Assembly (NCBI RefSeq): GCF_014763045.1
Contig: NZ_JACTAG010000001.1
Span: 496,001-560,000 of the forward strand
Length of the DNA: 64,000 nt
Reading direction: 5' to 3'
DNA from: Sulfitobacter aestuariivivens
Lineage (GTDB): Bacteria; Pseudomonadota; Alphaproteobacteria; Rhodobacterales; Rhodobacteraceae
Shown here piece after piece: positions 34,917-44,337 of the stretch. The notes under the pieces are model-generated. The model was given only the letters and a program-made list of their open reading frames with translations. It did no database searches and had not been told where the DNA came from. Each line of letters starts with the position of its first letter. Position 1 is the first letter of the stretch. The translations under genes were made by a program, and so were the position numbers.

Positions 34917-37850
34917 CTACTCCATTTCGGTGAGGCGGTCCAATGCGGCCTGCAATTGCGCGGCCTCTTCGAGGCGCGCGTCCAGATTGGATTGTGCTTC
35001 GGCGACCACCTCTTCGGGGGCGGAGGCGGCAAATTTTGGATTGTTCAGCCGTCCCTTGAGACCACCGATTTCCTTTTGCAGCTTGTCCATGGATTTGCGC
35101 AGCCGCGCCTTTTCCTCGGCGATGTCGATGAGGCCCGCCAGTGGCAGGCCAAAGGTTGCGCCGGGCGCAGGGATAGAGACGGTCCCTTTTGGGAAACTGT
35201 CAACCTTTTCAAGGCTCTCCACACGGGCGAGGCGTTTGATCATCGTCTCGTTGTTGTCCCATGCCGTTTGTGCATTGGCGCTCATTGAGCTGAAGACCAT
35301 CGGTACCTGCAACCCGGCAGGCACATGCATTTGCGCGCGGGCAGACCGGATGTTTTCGATCAGGCCGATCACCCAGTTAAGTTCTGCATCGGCATTCGCG
35401 TCGAGCAGCGCGTCGGTCGTGTAGTCGGGCCACGGGGCGTGAACCAGCATTTTGTCCCTGTTTCCAGTGGTTTGCCACAGCTCTTCGGTGATGAAGGGCA
35501 TGATGGGATGCAGGAGGATCAGGCATTGATCCAGCACCCAGCCAAGGGTCTTGCGGGTCTCTTCTGAACCCTCAGCGCCGTCCTGCAGCAGCGGTTTTGA
35601 CAGCTCCACATACCAGTCGCAGACCTTGCCCCAGACAAAGGCATAAAGCGTGTTGGCTGCATCATTGAAACGGTAGTTTTTCAGTGCTTCATCAACGGCT
35701 TCGCGGGTGCGCGCGGTCTCTCCGATGATCCATTTATTGAGCGTCTGTGTAACGTCGGTATCACGTCGGTGTTGCGTCGGTATGTCGAACACACCGTTCA
35801 TTTCGGCAAAACGGTGAGCGTTCCACAGCTTAGTGCCAAAATTGCGGTATCCCGCGATGCGCTGCGTGCTGAGTTTCAGATCGCGCCCCATGGCGGCCAT
35901 GGCTGTCAGCGTGAAACGCACAGCGTCGGCCCCGTATTCGTCGATCAGTTCCAGCGGGTCGAGCACGTTGCCGGTGCTCTTGGACATTTTCTTGCCCTTC
36001 TCATCCCGGACGAGGGCGTGGACGTAGACTGTATCGAAAGGTTTTTGCCCCACGACTGCATATTGCATCATCATCATTCGGGCGACCCAGAAGAAGATGA
36101 TGTCGAACCCGGTGATCAGTACAGAGGTTGGAAAGTACTTTTGCAGTTCGGGCGTGTTTTCGGGCCAGCCGAGCGTGCCGATGGGCCAGAGGCCGGAGGA
36201 GAACCAGGTGTCGAGGACGTCGGGGTCGCGCGTTAACGACTTTCCGGGCGCTTTGGCCTGTGCCTCAGCTTCTGTAGGCGCGCAGTACTCGTTGCCTTCC
36301 TTGTCAAACCACACTGGTATCTGATGCCCCCACCACAACTGGCGAGAGATGCACCAGGGTTCGATATTCTCAAGCCAGTGGAAATAGACCTTCTTGTCCT
36401 GCTCGGGGAAAATGGCGACCTCGCCTGAGCGGACCGCGTCAATCGCAGGGCCGACGATCTTGTCGGTGGCCACGAACCATTGGTCGGTCAGCATCGGCTC
36501 AATGACCACTTTGGAGCGGTCGCCAAAGGGCTGCATGATCTTTTTTGCCTCGACCAGCGGGACAAGCGTGTCTTCGCGCGCTTCGCCCCCCTCTTCGGGG
36601 GCGAGGGGTTTTGCGGCGGCCTTCCCTAGACGGGGGTCGTGTCCTTGGGTCATCACGGCGAGGCCTTCGGCGGTGATGTCAGCGACCACGGCCTTGCGCG
36701 CCTCGAACCGGTCCATGCCACGATACGCCTCGGGGACCATGTTCATGGCGGAAATCTTGGCCTCGTCAAAGTCCTCCTCGCCATTGACAATGCGTTGCGC
36801 CACGGCCGCTTCCTGGGCATAGGGGTTGCCATCGCTGCGCATCGCGCCGCGCGTGTCCATGAGATTGTACATCGGGATGCCACCTCGCTTGGCGACTTCG
36901 TAGTCGTTGAAGTCATGCGCCCCGGTGATCTTCACCGCGCCCGAACCAAAGGTGGGGTCGGGGTAGTCATCGGTGATGATCGGGATCATGCGCCGATGTT
37001 TTTTCGGGCCGACAGGGATTTCACATAGTTTACCGATGATTGGAGCGTAGCGTTCATCTGATGGATGAACGGCGACTGCGCCATCGCCCAGCATCGTTTC
37101 TGGTCGCGTGGTGGCGATAGAGATGTAATCGCGCTCTTCTTCAAAGAGCACCTCCCCATCTTCACCCTTTTCCAAATACCTATATGTCTCGCCATCCGCC
37201 AAGGGGTACTTGAAGTGCCACATGTGACCGTCGGTCTCAATATTCTCCACTTCCAAGTCCGAGATCGCTGTCTCGAAATGGGGGTCCCAGTTGACGAGCC
37301 GCTTTCCGCGATAGATCAGGCCCTTGTCGTACATATCGACAAAGACCTTGATGACCGCGTCATGAAAATTGCCCTCTTCGCCCTGCGGCGCATTGGGGGC
37401 GCCCGACATGGTGAAGGCATTGCGTGACCAGTCACAGGAGGCGCCAAGGCGCTTGAGCTGCTCAATAATCGTGTCGCCGGACTCGGACTTCCATTCCCAG
37501 ACCTTTTCCAGAAATGCCTCGCGCCCCAGTTCGCGGCGCCCGGGCTGCTGGGTTTCGGCTAATTTGCGTTCGACCACCATCTGGGTGGCAATCCCGGCAT
37601 GGTCCTGACCGGGTTGCCACAGCGTGTCAAACCCGCGCATCCGGTGCCAGCGCATCAGGATATCCTGCAGCGTGTTATTGAATGCGTGACCCATGTGCAG
37701 AACGCCTGTCACGTTGGGCGGCGGGATCATGATGCAAAAGGTGTCGTCGCGGCTTGCATTGGCCCCGGCCTTGAAGGCACCGGCCTGTTCCCAGGCCGCA
37801 TAAAGCCGTGCTTCGGCTTCGGCTGCGTCAAATGTCTTGTCGAGTGCCAT
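34917..37850 (-). CDS. valS: valyl-tRNA synthetase
   Basis: A 977-residue class I synthetase charging tRNA-Val. The HIGH motif appears as VLHMGHAF near residue 52. The KMSKS motif appears in [19 protein letters not shown], the editing domain lies between, and a coiled-coil tail ends the protein. Between the catalytic core and anticodon-binding domain, after EMNGVFDI, the sequence [12 protein letters not shown] is encoded by three 11-bp repeat units (35753-35781) and looks like an in-frame insertion. The rest is ordinary. Confidence 0.97.
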   Translation of the reverse strand: MALDKTFDAAEAEARLYAAWEQAGAFKAGANASRDDTFCIMIPPPNVTGVLHMGHAFNNTLQDILMRWHRMRGFDTLWQPGQDHAGIATQMVVERKLAETQQPGRRELGREAFLEKVWEWKSESGDTIIEQLKRLGASCDWSRNAFTMSGAPNAPQGEEGNFHDAVIKVFVDMYDKGLIYRGKRLVNWDPHFETAISDLEVENIETDGHMWHFKYPLADGETYRYLEKGEDGEVLFEEERDYISIATTRPETMLGDGAVAVHPSDERYAPIIGKLCEIPVGPKKHRRMIPIITDDYPDPTFGSGAVKITGAHDFNDYEVAKRGGIPMYNLMDTRGAMRSDGNPYAQEAAVAQRIVNGEEDFDEAKISAMNMVPEAYRGMDRFEARKAVVADITAEGLAVMTQGHDPRLGKAAAKPLAPEEGGEAREDTLVPLVEAKKIMQPFGDRSKVVIEPMLTDQWFVATDKIVGPAIDAVRSGEVAIFPEQDKKVYFHWLENIEPWCISRQLWWGHQIPVWFDKEGNEYCAPTEAEAQAKAPGKSLTRDPDVLDTWFSSGLWPIGTLGWPENTPELQKYFPTSVLITGFDIIFFWVARMMMMQYAVVGQKPFDTVYVHALVRDEKGKKMSKSTGNVLDPLELIDEYGADAVRFTLTAMAAMGRDLKLSTQRIAGYRNFGTKLWNAHRFAEMNGVFDIPTQHRRDTDVTQTLNKWIIGETARTREAVDEALKNYRFNDAANTLYAFVWGKVCDWYVELSKPLLQDGAEGSEETRKTLGWVLDQCLILLHPIMPFITEELWQTTGNRDKMLVHAPWPDYTTDALLDANADAELNWVIGLIENIRSARAQMHVPAGLQVPMVFSSMSANAQTAWDNNETMIKRLARVESLEKVDSFPKGTVSIPAPGATFGLPLAGLIDIAEEKARLRKSMDKLQKEIGGLKGRLNNPKFAASAPEEVVAEAQSNLDARLEEAAQLQAALDRLTEME
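35753..35781 (-). repeat. 11-bp tandem repeat inside valS, three units
   Basis: CGTCGGT recurs at 35753, 35764 and 35775 with an exact 11-base period. On the coding strand the units are ACCGACGCAAC, ACCGACGTGAT and ACCGACGTTAC. Three units make 33 bases, which keeps the frame. The ACCGACGTGAT unit is identical to one in the array upstream of rlmJ (19566-19609). Confidence 0.8.
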
Positions 37851-37942
37851 CGGGCGATCCCCTCTTGCGGTTTGAGGGGTGATCTAGCCGAGGATGACAG
37901 GGAGGGAAAGGCCCACGCGGCATGCGTTCGGGCGTGGTGATT

Positions 37943-38356
37943 TCAGGCCAGCTCTGATTGGTTCAATTTGCTGACAAGATCGGTGAACTTCTCGGCTGTC
38001 AGGGGTTTCTGAAAATAGTCGTGGATCACCGAGAAGCTTTTGGCACGGGACTGGTCACGCGGGTTCAGGGAGGTGGTCAGCATCACCACCACCGATGGCA
38101 TGAACGCTTCGCCGAATTCGGCGACAGAGGCGTCCAGCATCTCAAACCCGTTCATACGCGGCATATTGATGTCCAGCAGGATCAGGTCAGCCGGGATGGC
38201 CCCGGGTTTGCGCATGTGGGCAATCGCGTCTTCGGCCATGGGAAAGCACAGCACCTGTCTGGCCAGACCCGTACGGTCGATGGCGCGCGCGTGCAGTCTG
38301 TTGTCGATTTCGCTGTCATCGACAAGAAGGACGGTATCAATCGGCTTGAGCGGCAT
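37943..38356 (-). CDS. receiver-only response regulator
   Basis: A 137-residue CheY-like receiver without output domain. The acidic pair is in LLVDDSEID (residues 13-14), Asp62 in LILLDINMPRMNG is the phosphorylation site, MLTTSLN carries the conserved Thr, and DYFQKPLT the conserved Lys. This type (Rcp1-like) passes phosphate to or from a separate kinase. No histidine kinase lies adjacent. The start at 38356 is taken because the 18 extra residues of the open frame are low complexity. Confidence 0.85.
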   Translation of the reverse strand: MPLKPIDTVLLVDDSEIDNRLHARAIDRTGLARQVLCFPMAEDAIAHMRKPGAIPADLILLDINMPRMNGFEMLDASVAEFGEAFMPSVVVMLTTSLNPRDQSRAKSFSVIHDYFQKPLTAEKFTDLVSKLNQSELA

Positions 38357-38413
38357 CGATGATCTCCGATGAGAGTGGGATGATGGATGCGGCGCGGGTT
38401 GCCTGGCCACGCA

Positions 38414-38635
38414 TCATCGTCGGAAAGCACGTGGCCCGCGGGGGTGTGCTACCAATTCTGCGAGGGTACCTTTGCCAGGGATGGCCAGCAGGTACGCGAT
38501 GATCATAAACGGATACAGCAAGATCAGCGGATCGGCGCCCGTAGTGTCGCACAAGGTCAGGCCAGTTGAGGCGAAAAGCACGCCAACAATCAGTGTCTCA
38601 ATGCGACTAGGCAGGAAGTTGCAGATGCGATCCAT
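38414..38635 (-). CDS. small two-helix membrane protein
   Basis: A 73-residue protein, MDRICNFLPSRIETLIVGVL at the start, with two hydrophobic stretches (about residues 13-28 and 37-52) and a basic tail. GGAGG lies eight bases before the ATG at 38635, which decides the start inside a much longer open frame that is antisense to the HD gene. It is upstream of the response regulator on the same strand. The function is unknown. Confidence 0.55.
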   Translation of the reverse strand: MDRICNFLPSRIETLIVGVLFASTGLTLCDTTGADPLILLYPFMIIAYLLAIPGKGTLAELVAHPRGPRAFRR

Positions 38636-38717
38636 GATCGATGCCTCCATTCCCGCTGCGGGTGCGGGCGGGTATGGCAGGATTACGGGCAAATAGTTAA
38701 GGGGGCGTGTAGACCGT

Positions 38718-39323
38718 CTATTCGGCTTGCGGGATGACCAGTGGTTCGCGATGGCCTTGGCGGATGACGTTGGGATCGTAGGGCGTGCGGGCAAAGACTT
38801 CGTTGACCATTGGTCGGAAAAAGTCGAGCGGCAAGGTGTCGTAGGCGGGATCAAAGCTGGACTGGTCCCAGCGTTCGCAAAATGCGACGCAATCGTCAAA
38901 ATAGATGTTGCCCTTGTGGTGGTCGCGTTTGTGGGGGTTTCCGCCCACGTGGTGGCCGTAATAGACCATCTGGAAATCACCATGGGTCGCGACGCACCAT
39001 GTGCATTGTTCCCGCACGAAAGGACGCAGGATCGCGGCGGCGTATTCGTCGTGATTGTAGGGGGCATAGATGTCGCCGATGTCATGTAGCAGGGTCGAAA
39101 CGATCCAGTCGATATCGGCCCCGTCGCGAAAGGCGCGGGTGGCGGATTGCAGGGAATGGCCCAGTCGTGTGATCTGGTAGCCTGACAGGCCTTCATCCAG
39201 ATCCACCAGTGCTTTGAGCAAGCGGTCTGCGGTCCCTTTGGTGTGCTCAACCTCGTGGCGGGTGAGGAATTCGTACTCTTCCTTAGTCCCGTCTTTCATC
39301 TGGGTGAATGCGACCTTGTCCAT
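38718..39323 (-). CDS. HD-domain di-iron oxygenase, PhnZ/MIOX-like
   Basis: A 201-residue HD protein. The six expected ligands of the mixed-valent di-iron oxygenases are all visible: His56, His80, Asp81, His91, His114 and Asp153 (in RLGHSLQ, LLHDIGD, PYNHDEY, ATHGDFQ and RWDQSS). These enzymes (PhnZ, TmpB, MIOX) cleave C-P or C-C bonds with O2. The gene starts by TGATG overlap with a PhyH-type oxygenase, the PhnY-PhnZ arrangement. From memory PhnZ has a Glu seven residues before the first His; here it is Tyr49, so the substrate may differ from 2-aminoethylphosphonate. Confidence 0.78.
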   Translation of the reverse strand: MDKVAFTQMKDGTKEEYEFLTRHEVEHTKGTADRLLKALVDLDEGLSGYQITRLGHSLQSATRAFRDGADIDWIVSTLLHDIGDIYAPYNHDEYAAAILRPFVREQCTWCVATHGDFQMVYYGHHVGGNPHKRDHHKGNIYFDDCVAFCERWDQSSFDPAYDTLPLDFFRPMVNEVFARTPYDPNVIRQGHREPLVIPQAE

Positions 39324-40204
39324 CAGACGTACATGCCTTTGCTGTTGACCTTTGCGCCCGCCATCATGGCCTGCGATTGTGCCGTGCGGACTTCATCGTA
39401 GATCGCGAGGCTGGCGGGCGTAAAGGGCTGCGTGGGCGCGGCGACGTTGATGAAGTTGCCGACCCGGTCTGCGCCGCGCACCAGCATGGCGTAATCCTTG
39501 TCCGCAACCTGCTGGGCGATTTCGGGTGTGCAGTAGCGGATCACTGCACCGATGCGGCGGTCATTCGTGGTATTGGCGCCCGAGCCATGGATCGTCAGCC
39601 CGTGATGCAAGGAAATCTGACCGGGGTGTAGTTCAATGGGCACTTTGTCGCCTTCGGCCACATCCACCTGCACTTCCTGACCGCGGCTCAAAAGGTTGTC
39701 GGGATCATCGCTGTCGGCATGGGGCAGGATCGCGTTCTTGTGGCTGCTGCGTACAAAGTCCATGCACCCCGAGGCAGGGGTCGCGGGCGAGAGGGCCAGC
39801 CATGCCGTCACCAGCCCGTCAATGGCGCCGAGGCCCCAATAGGTAAGATCCTGATGCATAGTGACCTTGTGGGTGGTGCGGGGTTCCTTGATGAAAAACT
39901 CGACGGCGTAGATCAGGATGTCAGGGCCCAGAATGCCCTCGACGACATCAAGGATACGCGGGTCCGCGCCAATCTTGTAGGCAAGGGGCAGGACGTATTG
40001 AGCGTTCACCCTTTTGTAGGTGCTCAGCGGAAGGAGCAGACCATTGTCGAGCCATGTCTGTTCGATCTCTTCAAGCTCAGCCCGCAGGGATGCTGCGTCT
40101 TGCGGGGGCATGACCTGCAACGGGAAGAGAAAGCCGTCATCCCAATAGGCCGCTTGCTGATCGGCGGTGAGATGACCATCGGGCAGGGGTTGCGTGTCGC
40201 GCAT
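39323..40204 (-). CDS. phytanoyl-CoA dioxygenase family Fe(II)/2-oxoglutarate oxygenase
   Basis: A 293-residue non-haem iron oxygenase. His117 and Asp119 in TMHQDLTYWG form the HxD half of the iron triad, His206 in LTIHGSGAN the distal histidine, and Arg217 after NDRR the 2-oxoglutarate salt bridge. PhyH-type PhnY hydroxylates 2-aminoethylphosphonate before PhnZ cleaves it. The coupling to an HD oxygenase suggests the same two-step logic here. The substrate is inferred only by analogy. A promoter-like element shared with the lrp gene lies at 40248-40266. Confidence 0.82.
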   Translation of the reverse strand: MRDTQPLPDGHLTADQQAAYWDDGFLFPLQVMPPQDAASLRAELEEIEQTWLDNGLLLPLSTYKRVNAQYVLPLAYKIGADPRILDVVEGILGPDILIYAVEFFIKEPRTTHKVTMHQDLTYWGLGAIDGLVTAWLALSPATPASGCMDFVRSSHKNAILPHADSDDPDNLLSRGQEVQVDVAEGDKVPIELHPGQISLHHGLTIHGSGANTTNDRRIGAVIRYCTPEIAQQVADKDYAMLVRGADRVGNFINVAAPTQPFTPASLAIYDEVRTAQSQAMMAGAKVNSKGMYV

Positions 40205-40247
40205 GGGAACCTCCGTCTTTCCGGTTCAGAGTGACTGCAAACGGTCG

Positions 40248-40266
40248 CGATTCTAGCGCTTTTTCG
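40248..40266 (-). promoter_or_regulatory. element shared by the phyH and lrp promoters
   Basis: On the minus strand: CGAAAAAGCGC followed directly by TAGAATCG, 44-62 bases before the phyH start. The same CGAAAAAGCGC followed by CACTAAAGAATCG occurs at 40735-40758, 17-40 bases before the lrp start. The second half could be a -10 box. Confidence 0.45.
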
Positions 40267-40283
40267 ACAAACGCACTTCGCTT

Positions 40284-40718
40284 TCAGACCCGGCGGTCGA
40301 TCTTTGTGCTGAGATGGATCAGGCTTTCGGAGGATTTTACGCCGCGCGCCTCACCGATGCGATCCAGGGTCTCGTCCAGCTCTTGCGTGGTGTTGGCCGC
40401 AATTTGCACCATCAGATCAAAGCGTCCGGATGTGGTGTGAACCAGTTGCACGCCCGGCAGGCTTTTGAGCCGGGCGAGAACCGCAGCCCCTGAGCGGGGT
40501 TCGATACTGACAAGGGCCGTTGCTGCCAGCGGCGCCCGGGCGCTGGCCCCCAGACGCAGGGTATAGCCCTCAATCATGCCGCTGCGTTCCAATCGCTCAA
40601 GCCGGGCCTGAACCGTGGTCCGCGCGAGCCCCAGCATCCGCGCCAGGTCAGCGATGGGTTTGCGGGCGTTTTCCTGCAGGGCCGCGATGAGGGCCTGATC
40701 TTTTTCGTCTAATTGCAT
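40284..40718 (-). CDS. Lrp/AsnC family transcriptional regulator
   Basis: A 144-residue regulator with an N-terminal winged helix (DEKDQALIAALQENARKPIA, then LARTTVQARLERLERSGMIEGY) and a C-terminal RAM ligand-binding domain (LKSLPGVQLVHTTSGRFDLM). It lies between the oxygenase pair on one side and the decarboxylase on the other, divergent from the latter across 111 bases. It probably controls the decarboxylase and possibly itself and phyH. Ligands of this family are usually amino acids. Confidence 0.9.
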   Translation of the reverse strand: MQLDEKDQALIAALQENARKPIADLARMLGLARTTVQARLERLERSGMIEGYTLRLGASARAPLAATALVSIEPRSGAAVLARLKSLPGVQLVHTTSGRFDLMVQIAANTTQELDETLDRIGEARGVKSSESLIHLSTKIDRRV

Positions 40719-40734
40719 GGTCGTTCCGTCATTT

Positions 40735-40758
40735 CGATTCTTTAGTGGCGCTTTTTCG
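40735..40758 (-). promoter_or_regulatory. element shared by the phyH and lrp promoters (lrp copy)
   Basis: On the minus strand: CGAAAAAGCGC, CAC, then TAAAGAATCG, just before the lrp start. The 11-base block is identical to the one at 40256-40266. Confidence 0.45.
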
Positions 40759-40829
40759 TCAGCTTGACGCATGAAATCGTCCGTGTTCAAGGGCAGAGTC
40801 ATGCAAAAGATGAAATCTGGAGGCTTCCG

Positions 40830-41960
40830 ATGCAGCATAGCGCCCCCCTGTCGACCTCTCCGCAGTCCTATCTTCAGCGTCACCGCCCGGATCATCCGAT
40901 CCTGTTTCTTGCACCTGCCGTCCTGCAAAAGACCGTGCGGGCGTTCCAGCAAGGGTTTGATGGGTTGGTGACCTATGCGGTCAAGGCCAATGACCGGCCC
41001 GAGGTCCTGAGCAATCTGGCCGCAGCCGGATTGACGTGCTTTGACGTCGCCTCGCCCGCTGAGATGGCAGCGGCGCGCGCGGCCTGTCCTGACGCAGTGC
41101 TGCATTACAACAACCCGATGCGGTCGGCAGCCGAAGTGGCCGCAGGGATAGACGCAGGCGTGGCCAGTTGGTCGGTGGATGATCCGGGTGGGTTGTCCAA
41201 GCTGCGTGCTGTGCCTCGCAGTACAGAGGTGGCGGTACGTTTCGCATTGCCTGTTGCCGGGGCGGCTTATGATTTCGGCGCCAAGTTCGGTGCGACGCCC
41301 GAAGGTGCTGCAGATCTGCTGCGGCAGGTCGCGGCGATGGGGTTCACCCCCGCACTAAGCTTTCATCCGGGCACACAGTGCACCGACCCGAAGGCATGGT
41401 GCGCGTATCTGGCAGAGGCCGCGCGGATTGCAGCCATAGCAGGGGTGCGCCCGGCGCGGATCAACATTGGCGGTGGTTTTGCGGCGGATCGAGGGGACGG
41501 TGCACCAGATCACGCTGCCGTCTTTGCGGCGGTACACGGTACCCTTGCGGCATGCTTTGATGGGGAGGTGCCGACGCTGGTCTGTGAACCCGGCAGGGCG
41601 ATGGTGGCGTCTGCCTGTGTTCTGGCGACGCGGATCAAGGGATTGCGGGGCAAAACGGTTTTTCTCAATGACGGGATCTATGGCGGATTGGTGGACTTGC
41701 GTGACATGGGACCAACCGGCCTGGTATCGGTGTTGGGGCCCGATGGGCCGCGCATCGGGCCGCGCAGACCCCACACCGTCTTTGGGCCAACGTGCGATTC
41801 ACTGGACCGGTTGCCCGATGGATTGCGGCTGCCGGAAGACATGCAGGAAGGGGACTATGTTCTTTTTGGCGCCATGGGGGCCTATTCGATCGCCATGAGC
41901 ACTGCGTTCAACGGCTACGGCGTCCATCAGTTGGAAATGGTGGCTGGGCTCGGGGCATGA
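40830..41960 (+). CDS. PLP-dependent decarboxylase, ornithine/diaminopimelate type
   Basis: A 376-residue fold-III decarboxylase. Lys52 in TYAVKANDRPEVL is the Schiff-base lysine, SFHPGTQC the conserved His region, INIGGGFAAD the glycine loop for the PLP phosphate, and VCEPGRAMVA and FGPTCDSLDRL the C-terminal active-site cysteine motif seen in ornithine decarboxylases. The likely reaction is ornithine to putrescine and CO2. The start at 40830 follows a GGAGG site. It is divergent from the Lrp regulator, suggesting control by an amino acid signal. Confidence 0.88.
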   Translation: MQHSAPLSTSPQSYLQRHRPDHPILFLAPAVLQKTVRAFQQGFDGLVTYAVKANDRPEVLSNLAAAGLTCFDVASPAEMAAARAACPDAVLHYNNPMRSAAEVAAGIDAGVASWSVDDPGGLSKLRAVPRSTEVAVRFALPVAGAAYDFGAKFGATPEGAADLLRQVAAMGFTPALSFHPGTQCTDPKAWCAYLAEAARIAAIAGVRPARINIGGGFAADRGDGAPDHAAVFAAVHGTLAACFDGEVPTLVCEPGRAMVASACVLATRIKGLRGKTVFLNDGIYGGLVDLRDMGPTGLVSVLGPDGPRIGPRRPHTVFGPTCDSLDRLPDGLRLPEDMQEGDYVLFGAMGAYSIAMSTAFNGYGVHQLEMVAGLGA

Positions 41961-42036
41961 TGTGACTGTGCTCTGGACACCGGTCGCAGTCAGGCTAGTG
42001 TCCGCATCAGAATTCTGATGCAAGGGGCACTGCTTC

Positions 42037-44337
42037 ATGGAAAAATTCGGTAAGAGCCAGCCGGTCAAACGTACAGAAGACGTGCGCTTTCTGACGGGGC
42101 ATGGGCGATATGTGGACGATGTGGCCCCGGTGGAGGCGCTGCACGCCTATTTCTTCCGCTCCCCCGTCGCGCACGGAGAAATCACCGAGCTGGATATCAC
42201 GGACGCGGCAGAGGCTGACGGCGTCCACGCGGTGTTGACGGTGGCGGATCTTGAGGCGGCAGGTGTCAAGATCGCGATGGCCGGAGCTGTGGTGGATAAC
42301 CGCGATGGCACCAAGGGGGCGGCCCCGGTGCGTCCGGCGCTGGCAAAGGGGCGCGTCCGCTATGTGGGCGAACCGGTGGCGGCGATCATTGCTGAAACGC
42401 TGGCACAGGCGCGGGATGCGGCGGAATTGATTATGTTCGACGTGGACGATCTGGATGCCAAGACCGATCTGGGGCCGGGTGGCCCGACCGTGCATGAAGA
42501 AGCCCCGGACAACCGCGCGTTTGACTGGGGCATGGGGGACGAAGCCGCGACACAAGCCGCTTTTGAGGCCGCAGCGCGCGTAGTCTCTCTGGATGTGGAT
42601 GACAACCGGATCATCGTCAACGCGATGGAGCCGCGAGGCTGCTATGCGGAATGGAGCGATGAAGGGCGGCTGCACATTGCGATCAACGGGCAGGGGGTCT
42701 GGGCACACAAGGGACATATGCAGCGGGCCTTTGGGCTTGAGCCCGATCAGGTGCGGGTGACTAACCCGGACGTGGGCGGTGGTTTCGGCATGAAGGCGAT
42801 GTCTTATCCTGAGCATTATGCGGTGGCTCAGGCGGCCCGCGCGCTGGGCCGACCAGTGCGCTGGATGTCCGAGCGGACCGAAGCGATGCTGAGCGACAAT
42901 GGCGGGCGTGATCTGACCTCGCTGGCGGAATTTGCCTTTGATGCGGACAACAGGATCACGGCGTACCGGGTGCACACCAAATGTAATCTGGGGGCGTATA
43001 ATTCGGGCTTTGGTCAGCCCATTCAGACGATGCTGTTCAGCAAAGTCCTGATGGGGGTTTATGACGTGCAGACCACCTATCTGCATGTGGAAGGCTATTA
43101 CACCAACACCGTGCAGGTGGATGCCTATCGCGGGGCCGGGCGGCCCGAGGCGATCTATGTGCTGGAACGGCTGATGGACCGGGCGGCGCGTGAGCTGGGC
43201 GTGGATCCGTGGGAATTGCGCCGCATCAACTTTATCAAGCCCGACCAGTTTCCCTATACAACCGCGACGGGCGAGTTGTACGACGTGGGCGACTTTGGCC
43301 GTCTGGTAACCCGGGTACGGCAGGTCGCCGACACTGACGGTTTTGCGGCGCGACGCGCGGCGGATGCCAAGCGGGGTCTGCTGCGGGGCCTGGGCATTTG
43401 CTACTACATCGAAAGCATTCTGGGGGATCCTTCGGAAGCCGCGCACGTGGTCTTTGAGGCGGATGGCACCGTGAAAATCTATGTCGGCACACAGTCGAAC
43501 GGGCAGGGGCACGAGACGGTCTATGCCGCCTTTCTGAGCGACCAGACGGGCATACCGCTAGAGGCGATCACCGTTGTGCAGGGCGACAGCGATCTGATTG
43601 CCAAGGGCGGCGGGACAGGCGGATCACGCTCTGTCACGACGCAAAACACGGCCACGCTGGCCACGGTAGACAAGATGAAAGAGGTGTTCACCGCCTTTCT
43701 GGCCGATGAGATGGGGGTGCCCGCCGCAGAGATCAGCTTTGACGATGAACGGTTCCGTGCGGATGGGTCGAACCTGACCCCGACGATGCTGGACGTGGCA
43801 GAGATGGCGCGCGAGAAGGGCCGGGATGACCTGCTGAGCCATAAGGAACGGTCCACGCTGCCCGGACGCAGTTATCCCAATGGGGTGCATGTTACAGAGG
43901 TGACCGTTGACCCTGAGACCGGGCATGTGGTGACGGACCGCTACACAGTGGTTGACGATTTCGGTAACCTTATCAATCCGATGCTAGCCGAAGGTCAGGT
44001 GCATGGCGGGGTCGCGCAGGGCATCGGCCAAGCCGTTCAGGAGCGGGTTGTCTACGATGAGGATGGTCAATTGCTCACGGCATCGTTCATGGACTATGCC
44101 TTGCCCCGGGCCACTGACCTTCCCCATATTTCATTTACCAGTGAACCGGTGCCGTCCACTGCAAATGCGATGGGCATGAAAGGCTGCGGGGAAGCGGGCA
44201 CCGTCGGCGCACTGGCTGCGGTTGCCAATGCAGTGCAGGATGCGCTGTGGGACCACGACGTGCGGCAGGCGGATATGCCATTCACCCCGCACCGGGTTTG
44301 GGAGATGATCAATGGCGGGCAGCGCGCCGCAGAATGA
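42037..44337 (+). CDS. xanthine dehydrogenase-family molybdopterin subunit (form II CoxL-like), orphan
   Basis: A 766-residue large subunit of a molybdenum hydroxylase. AYRGAGR at residues 363-369 is the active-site loop of form II CoxL (form I CO dehydrogenases have AYxCSFR). Glu719 in KGCGEAGTVG is the catalytic glutamate. Other Mo-cofactor contacts include NPDVGGGFGMK. No small FeS (coxS) or FAD (coxM) subunit gene is adjacent, which is unusual. It overlaps the DUF2235 gene by 26 bases. The substrate, probably an aldehyde or heterocycle, is not known. Confidence 0.85.
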   Translation: MEKFGKSQPVKRTEDVRFLTGHGRYVDDVAPVEALHAYFFRSPVAHGEITELDITDAAEADGVHAVLTVADLEAAGVKIAMAGAVVDNRDGTKGAAPVRPALAKGRVRYVGEPVAAIIAETLAQARDAAELIMFDVDDLDAKTDLGPGGPTVHEEAPDNRAFDWGMGDEAATQAAFEAAARVVSLDVDDNRIIVNAMEPRGCYAEWSDEGRLHIAINGQGVWAHKGHMQRAFGLEPDQVRVTNPDVGGGFGMKAMSYPEHYAVAQAARALGRPVRWMSERTEAMLSDNGGRDLTSLAEFAFDADNRITAYRVHTKCNLGAYNSGFGQPIQTMLFSKVLMGVYDVQTTYLHVEGYYTNTVQVDAYRGAGRPEAIYVLERLMDRAARELGVDPWELRRINFIKPDQFPYTTATGELYDVGDFGRLVTRVRQVADTDGFAARRAADAKRGLLRGLGICYYIESILGDPSEAAHVVFEADGTVKIYVGTQSNGQGHETVYAAFLSDQTGIPLEAITVVQGDSDLIAKGGGTGGSRSVTTQNTATLATVDKMKEVFTAFLADEMGVPAAEISFDDERFRADGSNLTPTMLDVAEMAREKGRDDLLSHKERSTLPGRSYPNGVHVTEVTVDPETGHVVTDRYTVVDDFGNLINPMLAEGQVHGGVAQGIGQAVQERVVYDEDGQLLTASFMDYALPRATDLPHISFTSEPVPSTANAMGMKGCGEAGTVGALAAVANAVQDALWDHDVRQADMPFTPHRVWEMINGGQRAAE

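Noticed and set aside
38636..39250. Upstream part of the long minus-strand frame that ends in the small membrane protein gene
   Set aside because: It overlaps the HD gene in another frame. Only the last 73 codons have a ribosome site and sensible composition.
42007..43512. 501-codon open frame antisense to the CoxL-like gene
   Set aside because: It mirrors codon positions of a clear real gene, is rich in His/Arg/Gln typical of GC-rich antisense frames, and has no motif.
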